DNA of 8,498 nucleotides from CAYVZZ01 sp964456185 (GCA_964456185.1 CAYVZZ010000099.1:1-8498); one strand, 5' to 3'; positions 1 to 6,120 are shown, counted from the stretch's first letter. A program made the numbers and translations. Notes: generated from the letters alone by a model not told the origin.

Positions 1-272
1 AATTCTCTTGGCCGGTTGGGTGTCTCAATAGGTACCTTGTTTTCTGTTCGGAGTTCAAGGTGCCAAGAATATTTAACGCGCATACATGTAAAAGCGAAGC
101 TCACCTGAGATTACGGTAATGCGCATTCCTTAAGTACTCTTAGCTATCTAAGCCCAGAGAGTTTTCAGTTGAAGATCAGTGCTTGGTGAAGTGTCTACTG
201 TTGCAGGTACGTATCAAAATTAAGTGGACACTTAAATTAGAACACCTACCTGTGATCGCCGGACGCTTAAAG
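1..272. other. Gene-free stretch with inverted repeats
   Basis: I see no credible coding sequence here on either strand. The stretch holds an imperfect hairpin, with arms 31-39 (GGTACCTTG) and 56-64 (CAAGGTGCC) that pair fully if one G-T wobble is allowed, around a 16-nt loop. A second imperfect pair has arms at 75-83 and 119-127. A near-perfect palindrome lies at 220-235 and is listed separately. There is no T-tract after the first hairpin, so it is not a clear terminator. The debris-like content, next to a truncated antitoxin gene, suggests a rearranged region, but no element can be named. Confidence 0.5.
220..235. repeat. Palindrome TTAAGTG-GA-CACTTAA
   Basis: Two perfect 7-bp arms (220-226 and 229-235) flank a 2-bp centre. 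It could be an operator or the worn end of an insertion sequence, because it lies between intergenic debris and an orphan reading frame. No matching partner end, target-site duplication or transposase is visible, so the identity is open. Confidence 0.4.
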
Positions 273-431
273 TTATGTCAGGTCATCGGTTGACGGCACC
301 GCTTGCTCAACTTCTGCTTGTTTACCCTTAGCTTGGGCTGATTTTCGTGCTCGAATTTCGATATCAATAATGCGTCGTGCAAGTTTGATAATGCGCTGTT
401 GCCATGCGTAGTTGCCATCAACACGTTCCAT
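273..431 (-). CDS. Small orphan ORF, possible gene remnant
   Basis: This minus-strand frame encodes 52 residues beginning MERVDGNYAWQQRIIKLARR and ending in DDLT. It is rich in Arg, Lys, Gln, Ala and Ile, and its first half would form an amphipathic helix. I do not recognise the family. There is no Shine-Dalgarno sequence before the ATG. The frame stays open upstream for 14 codons, antisense to the antitoxin remnant, before reaching a stop. The ATG falls within a few bases of the point (429-432) where antitoxin homology begins on the other strand, so this may be the tail of a longer gene cut off by the rearrangement that truncated the antitoxin. It could also be a chance frame. Confidence 0.3.
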   Translation of the reverse strand: MERVDGNYAWQQRIIKLARRIIDIEIRARKSAQAKGKQAEVEQAVPSTDDLT

Positions 432-584
432 GAAGAGGCGCGTGAGAATTTCAAACGAGAGGCGTTAGCTGGATGGGCGGCATTTAAGGAAAATGGCCGC
501 CATCTGACAGGAAAAGAAGTGCAAACTTGGCTGGATAGCTGGGGAGAAGAACATGAAAGGGTTCAGCCGGAGTGCCATGATTAG
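432..584 (+). pseudogene. 5'-truncated RHH (CopG-family) antitoxin remnant
   Basis: The frame encodes EEARENFKREALAGW followed by a Trp-rich segment and ends in PECHD. This matches what I know of the C-terminal half of RHH/CopG-family antitoxins paired with RelE/ParE toxins, where the neutralising tail follows a DNA-binding N-terminal part of about 40 residues. That N-terminal RHH part is missing. The frame is open back to 342 and has a TTG at 399, but residues encoded before 432 do not look like the family. The usual downstream toxin gene, which normally abuts or overlaps, is also absent: a palindrome and a convergent gene follow instead. The fragment is therefore best read as a decayed toxin-antitoxin locus, without DNA-binding or autoregulatory function. 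A short expressed peptide from TTG 399 (61 residues) is possible but has no ribosome binding site. Confidence 0.6.
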
Positions 585-616
585 TAGTAACTGAATCAGC
601 AATGCAAATCCCCGTC

Positions 617-637
617 ACTCCGGCCTTGGGCCGGAGT
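617..637. repeat. REP-like palindrome with 9-bp perfect stem
   Basis: ACTCCGGCC and GGCCGGAGT (617-625 and 629-637) pair perfectly around a TTG loop, embedded in a context of CCCGTC before and CCCCATCC after. This resembles the dispersed GTCA-TTCCGG type palindromes found in many intergenic regions of proteobacterial chromosomes. It sits between convergent genes, where such repeats are common. It lacks a T-tract on either strand, so a factor-independent terminator role is weakly supported. Confidence 0.55.
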
Positions 638-663
638 CCCCATCCAAACACACCAATCCGAGC

Positions 664-912
664 CTACTTCTTCTTCAACTTCGCATGCGTCCCGTCACAA
701 ATCGGTTTGGTGCCCGAATGCTTACACCCACAAAAGAAGACTTTGCCGTCTTTCTCGGCGGTGTATTTCATCGGTCTGATATCCGTTACCTTATGGCTGC
801 CATCACAAAAGGGTTGGTTCTTGCTTAATCCGCAGGCACACCAAAAATAGGTTTTTCCGGCTTCAACTTCTTCTGGAAAAGGATGATAGGCGGCAATTGT
901 TGGTTCACTCAT
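664..912 (-). CDS. CDGSH iron-sulfur domain protein, dual motif
   Basis: This 82-residue protein has two complete CDGSH [2Fe-2S] motifs of the form CxCx2Sx3PxCDG(S/T)H. The first uses Cys25, Cys27, Cys36 and His40; the second uses Cys61, Cys63, Cys72 and His76. Each set should bind one cluster by the family's three-Cys, one-His ligation. The layout is like mitochondrial CISD3/MiNT and the small bacterial dual-CDGSH proteins, which are monomeric with an internal pseudo-repeat. No signal peptide or membrane segment is seen, so it is probably cytosolic, and the C-terminus is lysine-rich (KLKKK). Proposed roles in the family are electron transfer and cluster or redox homeostasis; no specific partner can be named here. 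The start at 912 is chosen because GAGG lies about 8 nt upstream and the family N-terminus fits; the same frame continues upstream to 1047, but that part overlaps efpL and has no family resemblance. It is transcribed divergently from efpL. Confidence 0.9.
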   Translation of the reverse strand: MSEPTIAAYHPFPEEVEAGKTYFWCACGLSKNQPFCDGSHKVTDIRPMKYTAEKDGKVFFCGCKHSGTKPICDGTHAKLKKK

Positions 913-932
913 GGTCGTCCCTCGTTGTTTGC

Positions 933-941
933 TGTTATTAT
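933..941 (+). promoter_or_regulatory. Candidate extended -10 promoter for efpL-glpG
   Basis: TGTTATTAT fits an extended -10 (TG-n-TATTAT, hexamer 936-941). A transcript would start near 948-950 and give a leader of about 28 nt before the efpL ATG. No good -35 is visible at the right distance, as expected for some extended -10 promoters. The complementary strand offers CATAAT at the same place for the divergent CDGSH gene, so the two promoters may overlap in this 64-bp gap. Confidence 0.35.
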
Positions 942-976
942 GCAGCGGCAAATTTCCACTGCTGAAGGGATAGTCT

Positions 977-1543
977 ATGACGAAAGCGGCCGACTTGAAA
1001 CGTGGCGATGTGTTCTCGCTAAACGACAACCTGTTTATTGTGCGCAAAATCGACGTGCAAACGCCTTCGGCACGTGGCGCTGCGACGCTTTATCACGTCA
1101 CGGCCAGCGGCATTACCACCTCGCAGAATTTCGACAACCGCTTCAAAGGCGGTGATGAGTTGGATACCGTCGATATGACCTATCGCAAGGTGCAGTTCTC
1201 TTATGAAGATGGCGATGATTGCGTCTTTATGGATAATGAAGATTTCAGCCAGTACCCGCTGAAAAAAGCCGATATCGAAGACGAAATGCTATTCATTGAA
1301 GACAACACCGATGGCCTTTCCGTGATGCTGGTGGAAGGGCAGGTGGTGGGTTTGCAACTGCCGCAAACCGTGGAGCTGGAAGTGGTCGAAACCCCGCCGC
1401 CCATGAAAACCGCTTCGGCCAGCGCGCGCACCAAACCGGCGACATTAAACACCGGCTTGGTGGTGCAGGTGCCGGAATACATCCAGCAGGGCGAGAAGGT
1501 ACGCATCCACACCGCCGAACGTACCTTTAGCTCGCGCGCCTGA
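977..1543 (+). CDS. efpL: Elongation factor P-like protein EfpL (YeiP)
   Basis: This 188-residue protein is full length for the EfpL/YeiP branch of the EF-P family, which rescues ribosomes stalled at proline-containing motifs by entering near the E site. The N-terminal KOW-like domain (about 1-65) carries the diagnostic loop TPSARGAAT at 29-37. Arg33 sits at the tip where classical EF-P has its modified Lys or Arg; E. coli YeiP has arginine at the same position. The OB domains follow, with LPQTVELEVVET at 128-139 and the C-terminal signature PATLNTGLVVQVPEYI at 154-169. At 140-142 it has Pro-Pro-Pro, where E. coli YeiP, as I recall it, reads Ala-Pro-Gly; this is unusual for a stall-relieving factor. 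The ATG follows AAGGGA with about 6 nt spacing. Its TGA overlaps the glpG ATG by one base, suggesting translational coupling. Canonical EF-P is less likely because of the SARGAAT loop and SASAR segment. Confidence 0.93.
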   Translation: MTKAADLKRGDVFSLNDNLFIVRKIDVQTPSARGAATLYHVTASGITTSQNFDNRFKGGDELDTVDMTYRKVQFSYEDGDDCVFMDNEDFSQYPLKKADIEDEMLFIEDNTDGLSVMLVEGQVVGLQLPQTVELEVVETPPPMKTASASARTKPATLNTGLVVQVPEYIQQGEKVRIHTAERTFSSRA

Positions 1544-2379
1544 TGTTCGAGCTGGCAACACTACCCAACCAAGAGCTGGCGCAGTTAATTTGCGACAGCT
1601 TGAAGCAACAGGGCATTCCCGCTGATGCCCGTTGGCAGGGCGATGGCTGGCATTTATGGGTGCCCGGCGAACAGTTGGCCGATGCTCAGGAGTGGCTCAA
1701 CCATTGGCGGCAGCACCCCGACCAGCTCAACCAATCGGCTTGGCAAAGCAGCCGCGCCAGTCAACATAAAAACAACGTCCGCCTTACCCAGGGCTTTCGC
1801 CGTTTTGGCGCACTAACCAAAATCGTCACAGCGATTTGCGTATTGGTGTATTTGTCGCGCTATATGGTCGGCGGCGAGCTTTACGCCGCGCTACTTTACC
1901 CAGAGCAGCTAATCGGCCTAACGCAAGCCCCGTGGCGACTGTTTACCCCCGCCTTGCTGCACTTTAGCCTTTTGCATATCACCTTTAACCTCATCTGGTG
2001 GCTGGACCTTGGCGGACAAATCGAGCGCAAACAATCCTGGCAGCGTTTGCTATTGCTGACATTGCTCATCGCGGTGATTTCCAACACCGCGCAATTTTTA
2101 ATAACAGGCCCCTTGTTCGGCGGCTTGTCGGGCGTGGTCTATGGCTTGCTGGGCTATGTTTGGGTGCAAGGCAAATTGCGCCCGGCATCCGGCTTATCAG
2201 TCCAAAACGGGGTGCTTATCCTCATGCTAGTGTGGCTGGTGCTCTGCTGGACGGGTTTATTGGGCAATGTGGCCAATATGGCGCACCTCGCAGGGCTAAT
2301 AACCGGTACACTATTTGGCGTAGGAGCGGCTTGGTTTGACAAGCAGTCAAGCCGCCAAGTCAATGAAAGCGCCCCCTGA
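1543..2379 (+). CDS. glpG: Rhomboid intramembrane serine protease GlpG
   Basis: The 278-residue product is close to the usual GlpG length. Residues 1-60 form the N-terminal cytosolic alpha/beta domain seen in gammaproteobacterial GlpG. Six hydrophobic segments follow from about residue 90. The family marks are all present: HFSLLHITFN (140-149), which provides His145 and Asn149 of the oxyanion and gating region; GLSGVVYG (194-201) with nucleophile Ser196; and NMAHLAGL (245-252) with catalytic His248. The WR motif of the L1 loop is at 131-132. The enzyme should therefore be active, cleaving transmembrane helices within the inner membrane. In E. coli glpG sits with glpE and glpR; here it is instead fused in transcription to efpL by a TGATG overlap, so its translation probably depends on efpL. 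No separate ribosome binding site of quality is seen before the ATG. The substrate is unknown. Confidence 0.93.
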   Translation: MFELATLPNQELAQLICDSLKQQGIPADARWQGDGWHLWVPGEQLADAQEWLNHWRQHPDQLNQSAWQSSRASQHKNNVRLTQGFRRFGALTKIVTAICVLVYLSRYMVGGELYAALLYPEQLIGLTQAPWRLFTPALLHFSLLHITFNLIWWLDLGGQIERKQSWQRLLLLTLLIAVISNTAQFLITGPLFGGLSGVVYGLLGYVWVQGKLRPASGLSVQNGVLILMLVWLVLCWTGLLGNVANMAHLAGLITGTLFGVGAAWFDKQSSRQVNESAP

Positions 2380-2382
2380 ATC

Positions 2383-2391
2383 TGATATAAA
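2383..2391 (+). promoter_or_regulatory. Candidate extended -10 promoter for TRAP operon
   Basis: TGATATAAA (TG-n-TATAAA, hexamer 2386-2391) lies just after the glpG stop and about 44 bp before the tatT start. A matching -35 is weak. It would let the TRAP operon be transcribed separately from efpL-glpG, although read-through is also possible because no terminator separates them. Confidence 0.35.
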
Positions 2392-2434
2392 CCTGCTACT
2401 TATTGAATAGAGACTCATAAAAGAGAAGGAATTG

Positions 2435-3274
2435 ATGTTGCTGTCGCGTTTCTTTAAGCCTGTTGTATTAATGGGGCTAATCGCCTTGTTGGGCGCTTGC
2501 TCGTTGGGCAATTTAAAAGCCAACCTGGGCAAAGCTGTGATGAATAACGACGACTTGCAGCTCGTCGGCGATGCCTTGCCCACCTACATGCTGATGATGG
2601 ATGGCGTCGTGAAAACCTGGCCGGAAGACCCGGCAGCCTTAGCCAGTGCTGCTAAATTATACAGCGCCTATTCAGGCATTTATGTAGAGGACGAAAAGCG
2701 TGCCGGCAAGCTATCGGCCAAAGCCTTGAGCTATGCATTGCGCGCCGCCTGTGCGGATGACGACGATTTCTGTCATGCTGACGAAATGCCGCTCGACCAA
2801 TTCAAAACCGAGCTGGCTGACATGGACGAGGACAACCTGCCCATCTTGTTTACCCTGGGCGGCGCTTGGGCGGGTTGGATTCAGCTGCACTCCAACAATT
2901 GGAATGCCATCGCCCAATTGGCGCGCGTACGCTTGATTATGCAGCGCATTACCGAGATTAAACCCAGCTATAATGCGGGGCAGGCCTATATGTATTTGGG
3001 CATTTTGCACAGCCTGCTGCCGGCCGCACTGGGTGGCCAGCCCGATAAGGCCAAGAAAGAGTTTGAACAGGCCATTGAGCTATCCAACGGCAAAAACCTG
3101 CTGGCAAAAGTGTACTATGCCAAGCAGTATGCACGGGTAACCAGCAACGACGAGTTGTTCAACCGCTTATTGCAGCAGGTAGCAAAGGCCGACCCGCACG
3201 CACCCGGCCTGACGCTGCAAAACGTATATGCCAAGGAGTTGGCGAAAAAACTACAACAAAGCACCGACTTTTAA
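2435..3274 (+). CDS. TRAP-associated TAtT lipoprotein (TatT-like)
   Basis: This 279-residue protein begins with a lipoprotein signal peptide whose lipobox is LGAC with Cys22, so the mature form is lipid-anchored in the envelope. The rest is helical. It fits the TAtT family, the tetratricopeptide-like T component of TPAT transporters (known from Treponema pallidum Tp0956), in which a TatT trimer binds the periplasmic TatP protein. Family-like marks are LGILHSLLPAALGG (188-201), KAKKEFEQAIELSNGKNLLA (205-224), the VYYAKQYA segment (226-233) and the C-terminal LQNVYAKELAKKL. An acidic, cysteine-containing segment lies at 105-135. ATG 2435 is preferred over the adjoining in-frame TTG 2432 because GAAGGA ends at 2430 and gives better spacing. 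It is first in a four-gene operon, 18 nt ahead of its predicted partner. It probably relays or shuttles ligand to the binding protein; the ligand is unknown. Confidence 0.87.
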   Translation: MLLSRFFKPVVLMGLIALLGACSLGNLKANLGKAVMNNDDLQLVGDALPTYMLMMDGVVKTWPEDPAALASAAKLYSAYSGIYVEDEKRAGKLSAKALSYALRAACADDDDFCHADEMPLDQFKTELADMDEDNLPILFTLGGAWAGWIQLHSNNWNAIAQLARVRLIMQRITEIKPSYNAGQAYMYLGILHSLLPAALGGQPDKAKKEFEQAIELSNGKNLLAKVYYAKQYARVTSNDELFNRLLQQVAKADPHAPGLTLQNVYAKELAKKLQQSTDF

Positions 3275-3292
3275 TTGCGAAAAGAGGCATTT

Positions 3293-4279
3293 ATGCGAAT
3301 TTTTCTGCTGACCAGCTTATTGGCGCTGTCACTTTCCGCCCAAGCGCTCACTCTGCGTGTGTCAACGCTATATCCGGAAGGCACCAGCGCCGTCGAAGCA
3401 CTTGAGCAAGCCGGACAAACCATCGCCAAGAAAACCGATGGCCGCGTTAAGCTAAAAGTCTACGCTGGCGGCACCATGGGTGACGACAAATCTGTGCAGC
3501 GCAAAATCCGCATCGGTCAGCTGGATGGCACCCTGGCGCAATCTGGCGCTTTCGCGCGTTATTACCGCGACAGCCAAGTGTACAACCTGCCCATGGCCTT
3601 TCAGTCGTACGATGAAGTGGCCTATGTACGCAAGCACCTCGACCCGGTGCTGCAAAAAGGCTTTGAGGAAAACGGCTGGGTGACCTTTGGCTTTGTCGAT
3701 GGCGGCTTTGCCTATCTAATGAGCCAACAGCCTGTGTCCAGCGTGGCCGAGCTGCAACAGCAAAAAATCTGGTTGCCCTCATCGGACACCGCCTCGGCTG
3801 CTGCTGCGGAAGTCTTCGAGCTGTCGCCTGTTTTGCTGCCCATCAGCGGCGTGTTAACCGCCTTGCAAACCAGCGCCGTTAACGCCTTGGTCGCACCGCC
3901 TGTTGCGGCACTTACTTTGCAATGGTTTACCAAGGTCGACTACGTCACCAGCGTGCCGCTGCTATACACCTATGCCATGTTGGGCATCAGCAAGCGCTCC
4001 TTCTCGCGCATTTCCGAGGCCGACCAGAAAATCGTTCGCCAAGTCTTCGCGAAAACCTTTAATCAAATCGATGCCAACAGCCGTAAGCAAAACCAAAAAG
4101 CCTTTGCCGCGCTGAAAAATCAAGGCATCAAGGTGGTCACACCCACCGCCAAAGAACTGGCCGTGTGGCAGCAATACGCCAGCAAAACCATTGATACGTT
4201 GGTTGACGAAGGTCAAGTATCGGCCGACATGCGCGACAAGCTGCAAACTTTGCTCAAGCAATATCGCGCTGGCTCTTAA
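3293..4279 (+). CDS. TRAP substrate-binding protein, TatP-type DctP family
   Basis: The 328-residue product has a Sec signal peptide (hydrophobic 3-15, likely cleavage after AQA at 16-18) and a DctP-type periplasmic binding fold. The family start LRVSTLYPEGT, the GGTMGDDKS segment (59-67) and YNLPMAFQSYDEV (97-109) are all typical. It would capture the cargo of the transporter and deliver it to DctQM. In classical TRAP receptors the segment before the hinge reads about LKGLKIR, and its arginine clamps the substrate carboxylate. Here the same place reads LQQQKIWLPSSD, with Trp160 in the arginine position. Together with the upstream TAtT gene, this assigns it to the TatP subgroup, for which hydrophobic ligands have been proposed from the Treponema work. 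ATG 3293 is chosen over in-frame TTG 3275 because AGAGG sits 6-7 nt upstream and the signal peptide then starts correctly. Confidence 0.88.
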   Translation: MRIFLLTSLLALSLSAQALTLRVSTLYPEGTSAVEALEQAGQTIAKKTDGRVKLKVYAGGTMGDDKSVQRKIRIGQLDGTLAQSGAFARYYRDSQVYNLPMAFQSYDEVAYVRKHLDPVLQKGFEENGWVTFGFVDGGFAYLMSQQPVSSVAELQQQKIWLPSSDTASAAAAEVFELSPVLLPISGVLTALQTSAVNALVAPPVAALTLQWFTKVDYVTSVPLLYTYAMLGISKRSFSRISEADQKIVRQVFAKTFNQIDANSRKQNQKAFAALKNQGIKVVTPTAKELAVWQQYASKTIDTLVDEGQVSADMRDKLQTLLKQYRAGS

Positions 4280-4306
4280 ACGCATGACTGCATAAGCCCA
4301 AAGCCC

Positions 4307-4831
4307 ATGCGCCTTCTGCTAAAGCTGTTTCACCGCATCGAAGACACCTTGCTTGTCGCCATTTTGCTGATGATGATCGCGCTGCCCGTGCTAAGCGTGG
4401 TGCTGCGCAACTTCTTTGGCATCAGCCTGCCGTGGACAGACCCCGTGCTGGAGAACGCCGTGCTGTGGGTGGCGCTGCTGGGCACCATGGTCGCCTCGCG
4501 TAAAGACCAGCAGATTCGCATTGATATCGCCTCACATTACTTACCCAAAACAGCGCAGCGCTGGTTGTCGGTGTTAATCGACCTTTTCACCGCCGCGATT
4601 TGCTTAATCGTGGCAGGTTATAGCATCCACTTTTTATATGCCGTAGAAATCGAATTTGGCGGCAAAGCCTTTGCTGATGTGCCAGCTTGGGTGCTGGAAA
4701 CCATCATCCCCATTGGCTTTGGCATTATCGGGCTGCGCTATTTGGTGCTGTTCGGTTTCAACCTGCTCGGCAAACGTCCCAACTTTGAAGATGACGGTGA
4801 CAAAAGCCTAAACGAAGGAGGGCAGGCATGA
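4307..4831 (+). CDS. TRAP transporter small permease (DctQ-type)
   Basis: A 174-residue membrane protein with four hydrophobic segments at about 13-34, 45-62, 87-109 and 127-150, which is the DctQ topology. Diagnostic stretches are VVLRNFFGISLPWTDPVLE (31-49) and ASRKDQQIRIDI (63-74), close to the family's usual R-x-x-F-G, W-x-E and H-I-R/D patterns. DctQ packs against DctM and acts as a scaffold in the elevator-type transporter. The last 20 residues are acidic and cytosolic. The gene lies 27 nt after the binding protein gene and its TGA overlaps the dctM ATG by ATGA. No clear Shine-Dalgarno sequence precedes the ATG. A 6-bp inverted repeat (4281-4286 with 4306-4311) covers the start codon, which may lower or couple its translation. 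Confidence 0.9.
   Translation: MRLLLKLFHRIEDTLLVAILLMMIALPVLSVVLRNFFGISLPWTDPVLENAVLWVALLGTMVASRKDQQIRIDIASHYLPKTAQRWLSVLIDLFTAAICLIVAGYSIHFLYAVEIEFGGKAFADVPAWVLETIIPIGFGIIGLRYLVLFGFNLLGKRPNFEDDGDKSLNEGGQA
4815..4821 (+). promoter_or_regulatory. Strong ribosome binding site of dctM
   Basis: AAGGAGG, a perfect anti-16S match, lies inside the end of dctQ with 6 nt before the dctM ATG. It fixes the dctM start at the ATGA overlap and contrasts with the weak initiation region of dctQ. Confidence 0.8.
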
Positions 4832-6120
4832 TTGCTCTCGCCGCGCTCCTGATTTTAGTGCTGGCGCTAATGGGCGCCCCCTTGTTTGTGGTCGTCATAG
4901 CCGGTGCCGCCTTGGGCTTTGTTTCCATGGGCACGCCCTTATCGGTATTGCACATCGACATTTACCAGCTATCCGATTCGGTCGTGCTGCTGGCCTTGCC
5001 GCTATTTACCTTTGTGGGCTATGTGCTCACCGAAGCCAAAACCGCCGACCGCTTAATCCGTCTGTCACAAGCCATATTCGGATGGATGCCTGCCGGTTTC
5101 ACCTTTGTGGCCTTGGTCGCTTGCGCCGGCTTCACCGCCTTAACCGGTGGCAGTGGCGTCACCATCGTCGCCCTAGGCGCATTACTTTTGCCCGCCCTCA
5201 AGAAAATCGGCTATAGCGAACGCTTCTCGCTAGGGCTGGTCACCTCATCCGGTAGCCTGGGGCTGCTGCTCGCGCCCTCTGTGCCTTTGTTGATTTACGG
5301 CATCGTCGCCCAGCAAATGTCGAAAAACATCCCCGGCATGCCCCCCGTCAACATCAACGACCTCTACATTGCCGGCATCTTTCCTGCCATCTTAATGATT
5401 GCGCTGCTCTATATGTGGAGCGTCTGGGTCACCCGTCACGACCCGGTGCCACGCCAAGGTTTCGACTTCGGCGAATTAAAATCCGCCCTCTGGGACATGC
5501 GCTACGAACTGCCGCTGCCTTTCGTGGTGCTCGGCGGCATCTTTTCTGGCTTTCTCGTCATCAGCGAAGCCGCCGCCATTACCGCGCTTTACGTGCTAAT
5601 CGTGGAAATGTTCCTCTATAAAGAAGTCACCTTTAAAGCCCTGCCGCGCGTCACCCGCGAATCTATGATTATGGTCGGCGGCATCCTCGTCATCATGGGC
5701 TGCGCCATGGCACTCACCGACTACCTCGTCTACGCCGGTGTGCCCGACCTCTTCATCAACTTTGTGCAGGAGCACGTCTCCTCAAAAATCGGCTTCCTGG
5801 TGCTGCTCAACATCTTCCTGCTCATCGCCGGTGCCGCGCTCGACATCTTCCCCGCACTCATCATCCTTATTCCGCTCATCCTCCCCATCGGTTTGCGTTA
5901 CGGCATCGACCCCATCCACCTGGGCATCATCTTCGTTGCCAACATGCAAATCGCCTACATCGTGCCGCCCATCGGCATGAACCTCTTCATCGCCAGCTAC
6001 CGCTTCAAAGAGCCAGTCGCCAAACTCATCAGTGCGTCTTTCTCTTTCTTGCTGGTGCTGCTGATATCCCTGCTCGTCATCACCTACGTGCCCGAGCTCA
6101 GTCTTTGGCTCATTCGCTAA
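4828..6120 (+). CDS. TRAP transporter large permease (DctM-type)
   Basis: The 430-residue protein is full length for DctM, the transport subunit that uses a sodium gradient in the inner membrane. It is hydrophobic throughout, with roughly eleven to twelve membrane segments and two re-entrant hairpins. Family motifs in order are LPLFTFVGYVL (57-67), GGSGVTIVALGALLLPAL (107-124) with the following KKIGYSERFSLGLV, SLGLLLAPSVPLLIYG (143-158), SGFLVISEAAAITALY (240-255), LDIFPALIILIPLILPIG (338-355) and HLGIIFVANMQIAYIVPPIG (364-383). The two inverted-repeat halves of the elevator domain are both intact, so it should be functional. It overlaps dctQ by ATGA and closes the operon. Paired with a TatT/TatP-type receptor, it probably imports a non-dicarboxylate compound, whose nature the sequence does not tell. 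Confidence 0.92.
   Translation: MIALAALLILVLALMGAPLFVVVIAGAALGFVSMGTPLSVLHIDIYQLSDSVVLLALPLFTFVGYVLTEAKTADRLIRLSQAIFGWMPAGFTFVALVACAGFTALTGGSGVTIVALGALLLPALKKIGYSERFSLGLVTSSGSLGLLLAPSVPLLIYGIVAQQMSKNIPGMPPVNINDLYIAGIFPAILMIALLYMWSVWVTRHDPVPRQGFDFGELKSALWDMRYELPLPFVVLGGIFSGFLVISEAAAITALYVLIVEMFLYKEVTFKALPRVTRESMIMVGGILVIMGCAMALTDYLVYAGVPDLFINFVQEHVSSKIGFLVLLNIFLLIAGAALDIFPALIILIPLILPIGLRYGIDPIHLGIIFVANMQIAYIVPPIGMNLFIASYRFKEPVAKLISASFSFLLVLLISLLVITYVPELSLWLIR

Noticed and set aside
1..600. Integron cassette with attC sites around the antitoxin remnant
   Set aside because: The hairpins lack the paired RYYYAAC and GTTRRRY core sites, and no integrase is present.
602..850. 82-codon plus-strand frame with a hydrophobic stretch
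   Set aside because: It lies antisense to the well-supported CDGSH gene and includes the palindrome; no ribosome binding site or recognisable motif.
913..1047. 45-codon N-terminal extension of the CDGSH gene in the same frame
   Set aside because: It overlaps the efpL start on the other strand, has no family resemblance, and the internal ATG at 912 has a suitable ribosome binding site.
883..1155. 90-codon plus-strand frame
   Set aside because: It overlaps efpL in another frame and reads as an arginine-rich shadow typical of out-of-frame translation.
977..1543. Canonical EF-P (efp)
   Set aside because: The loop TPSARGAAT, Arg33 and the SASAR segment match the EfpL/YeiP branch rather than EF-P.
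3293..4279. Classical C4-dicarboxylate DctP or sialic-acid SiaP receptor
   Set aside because: The clamping arginine is replaced by Trp160, and the preceding gene is a TAtT lipoprotein, which points to the TatP subgroup.
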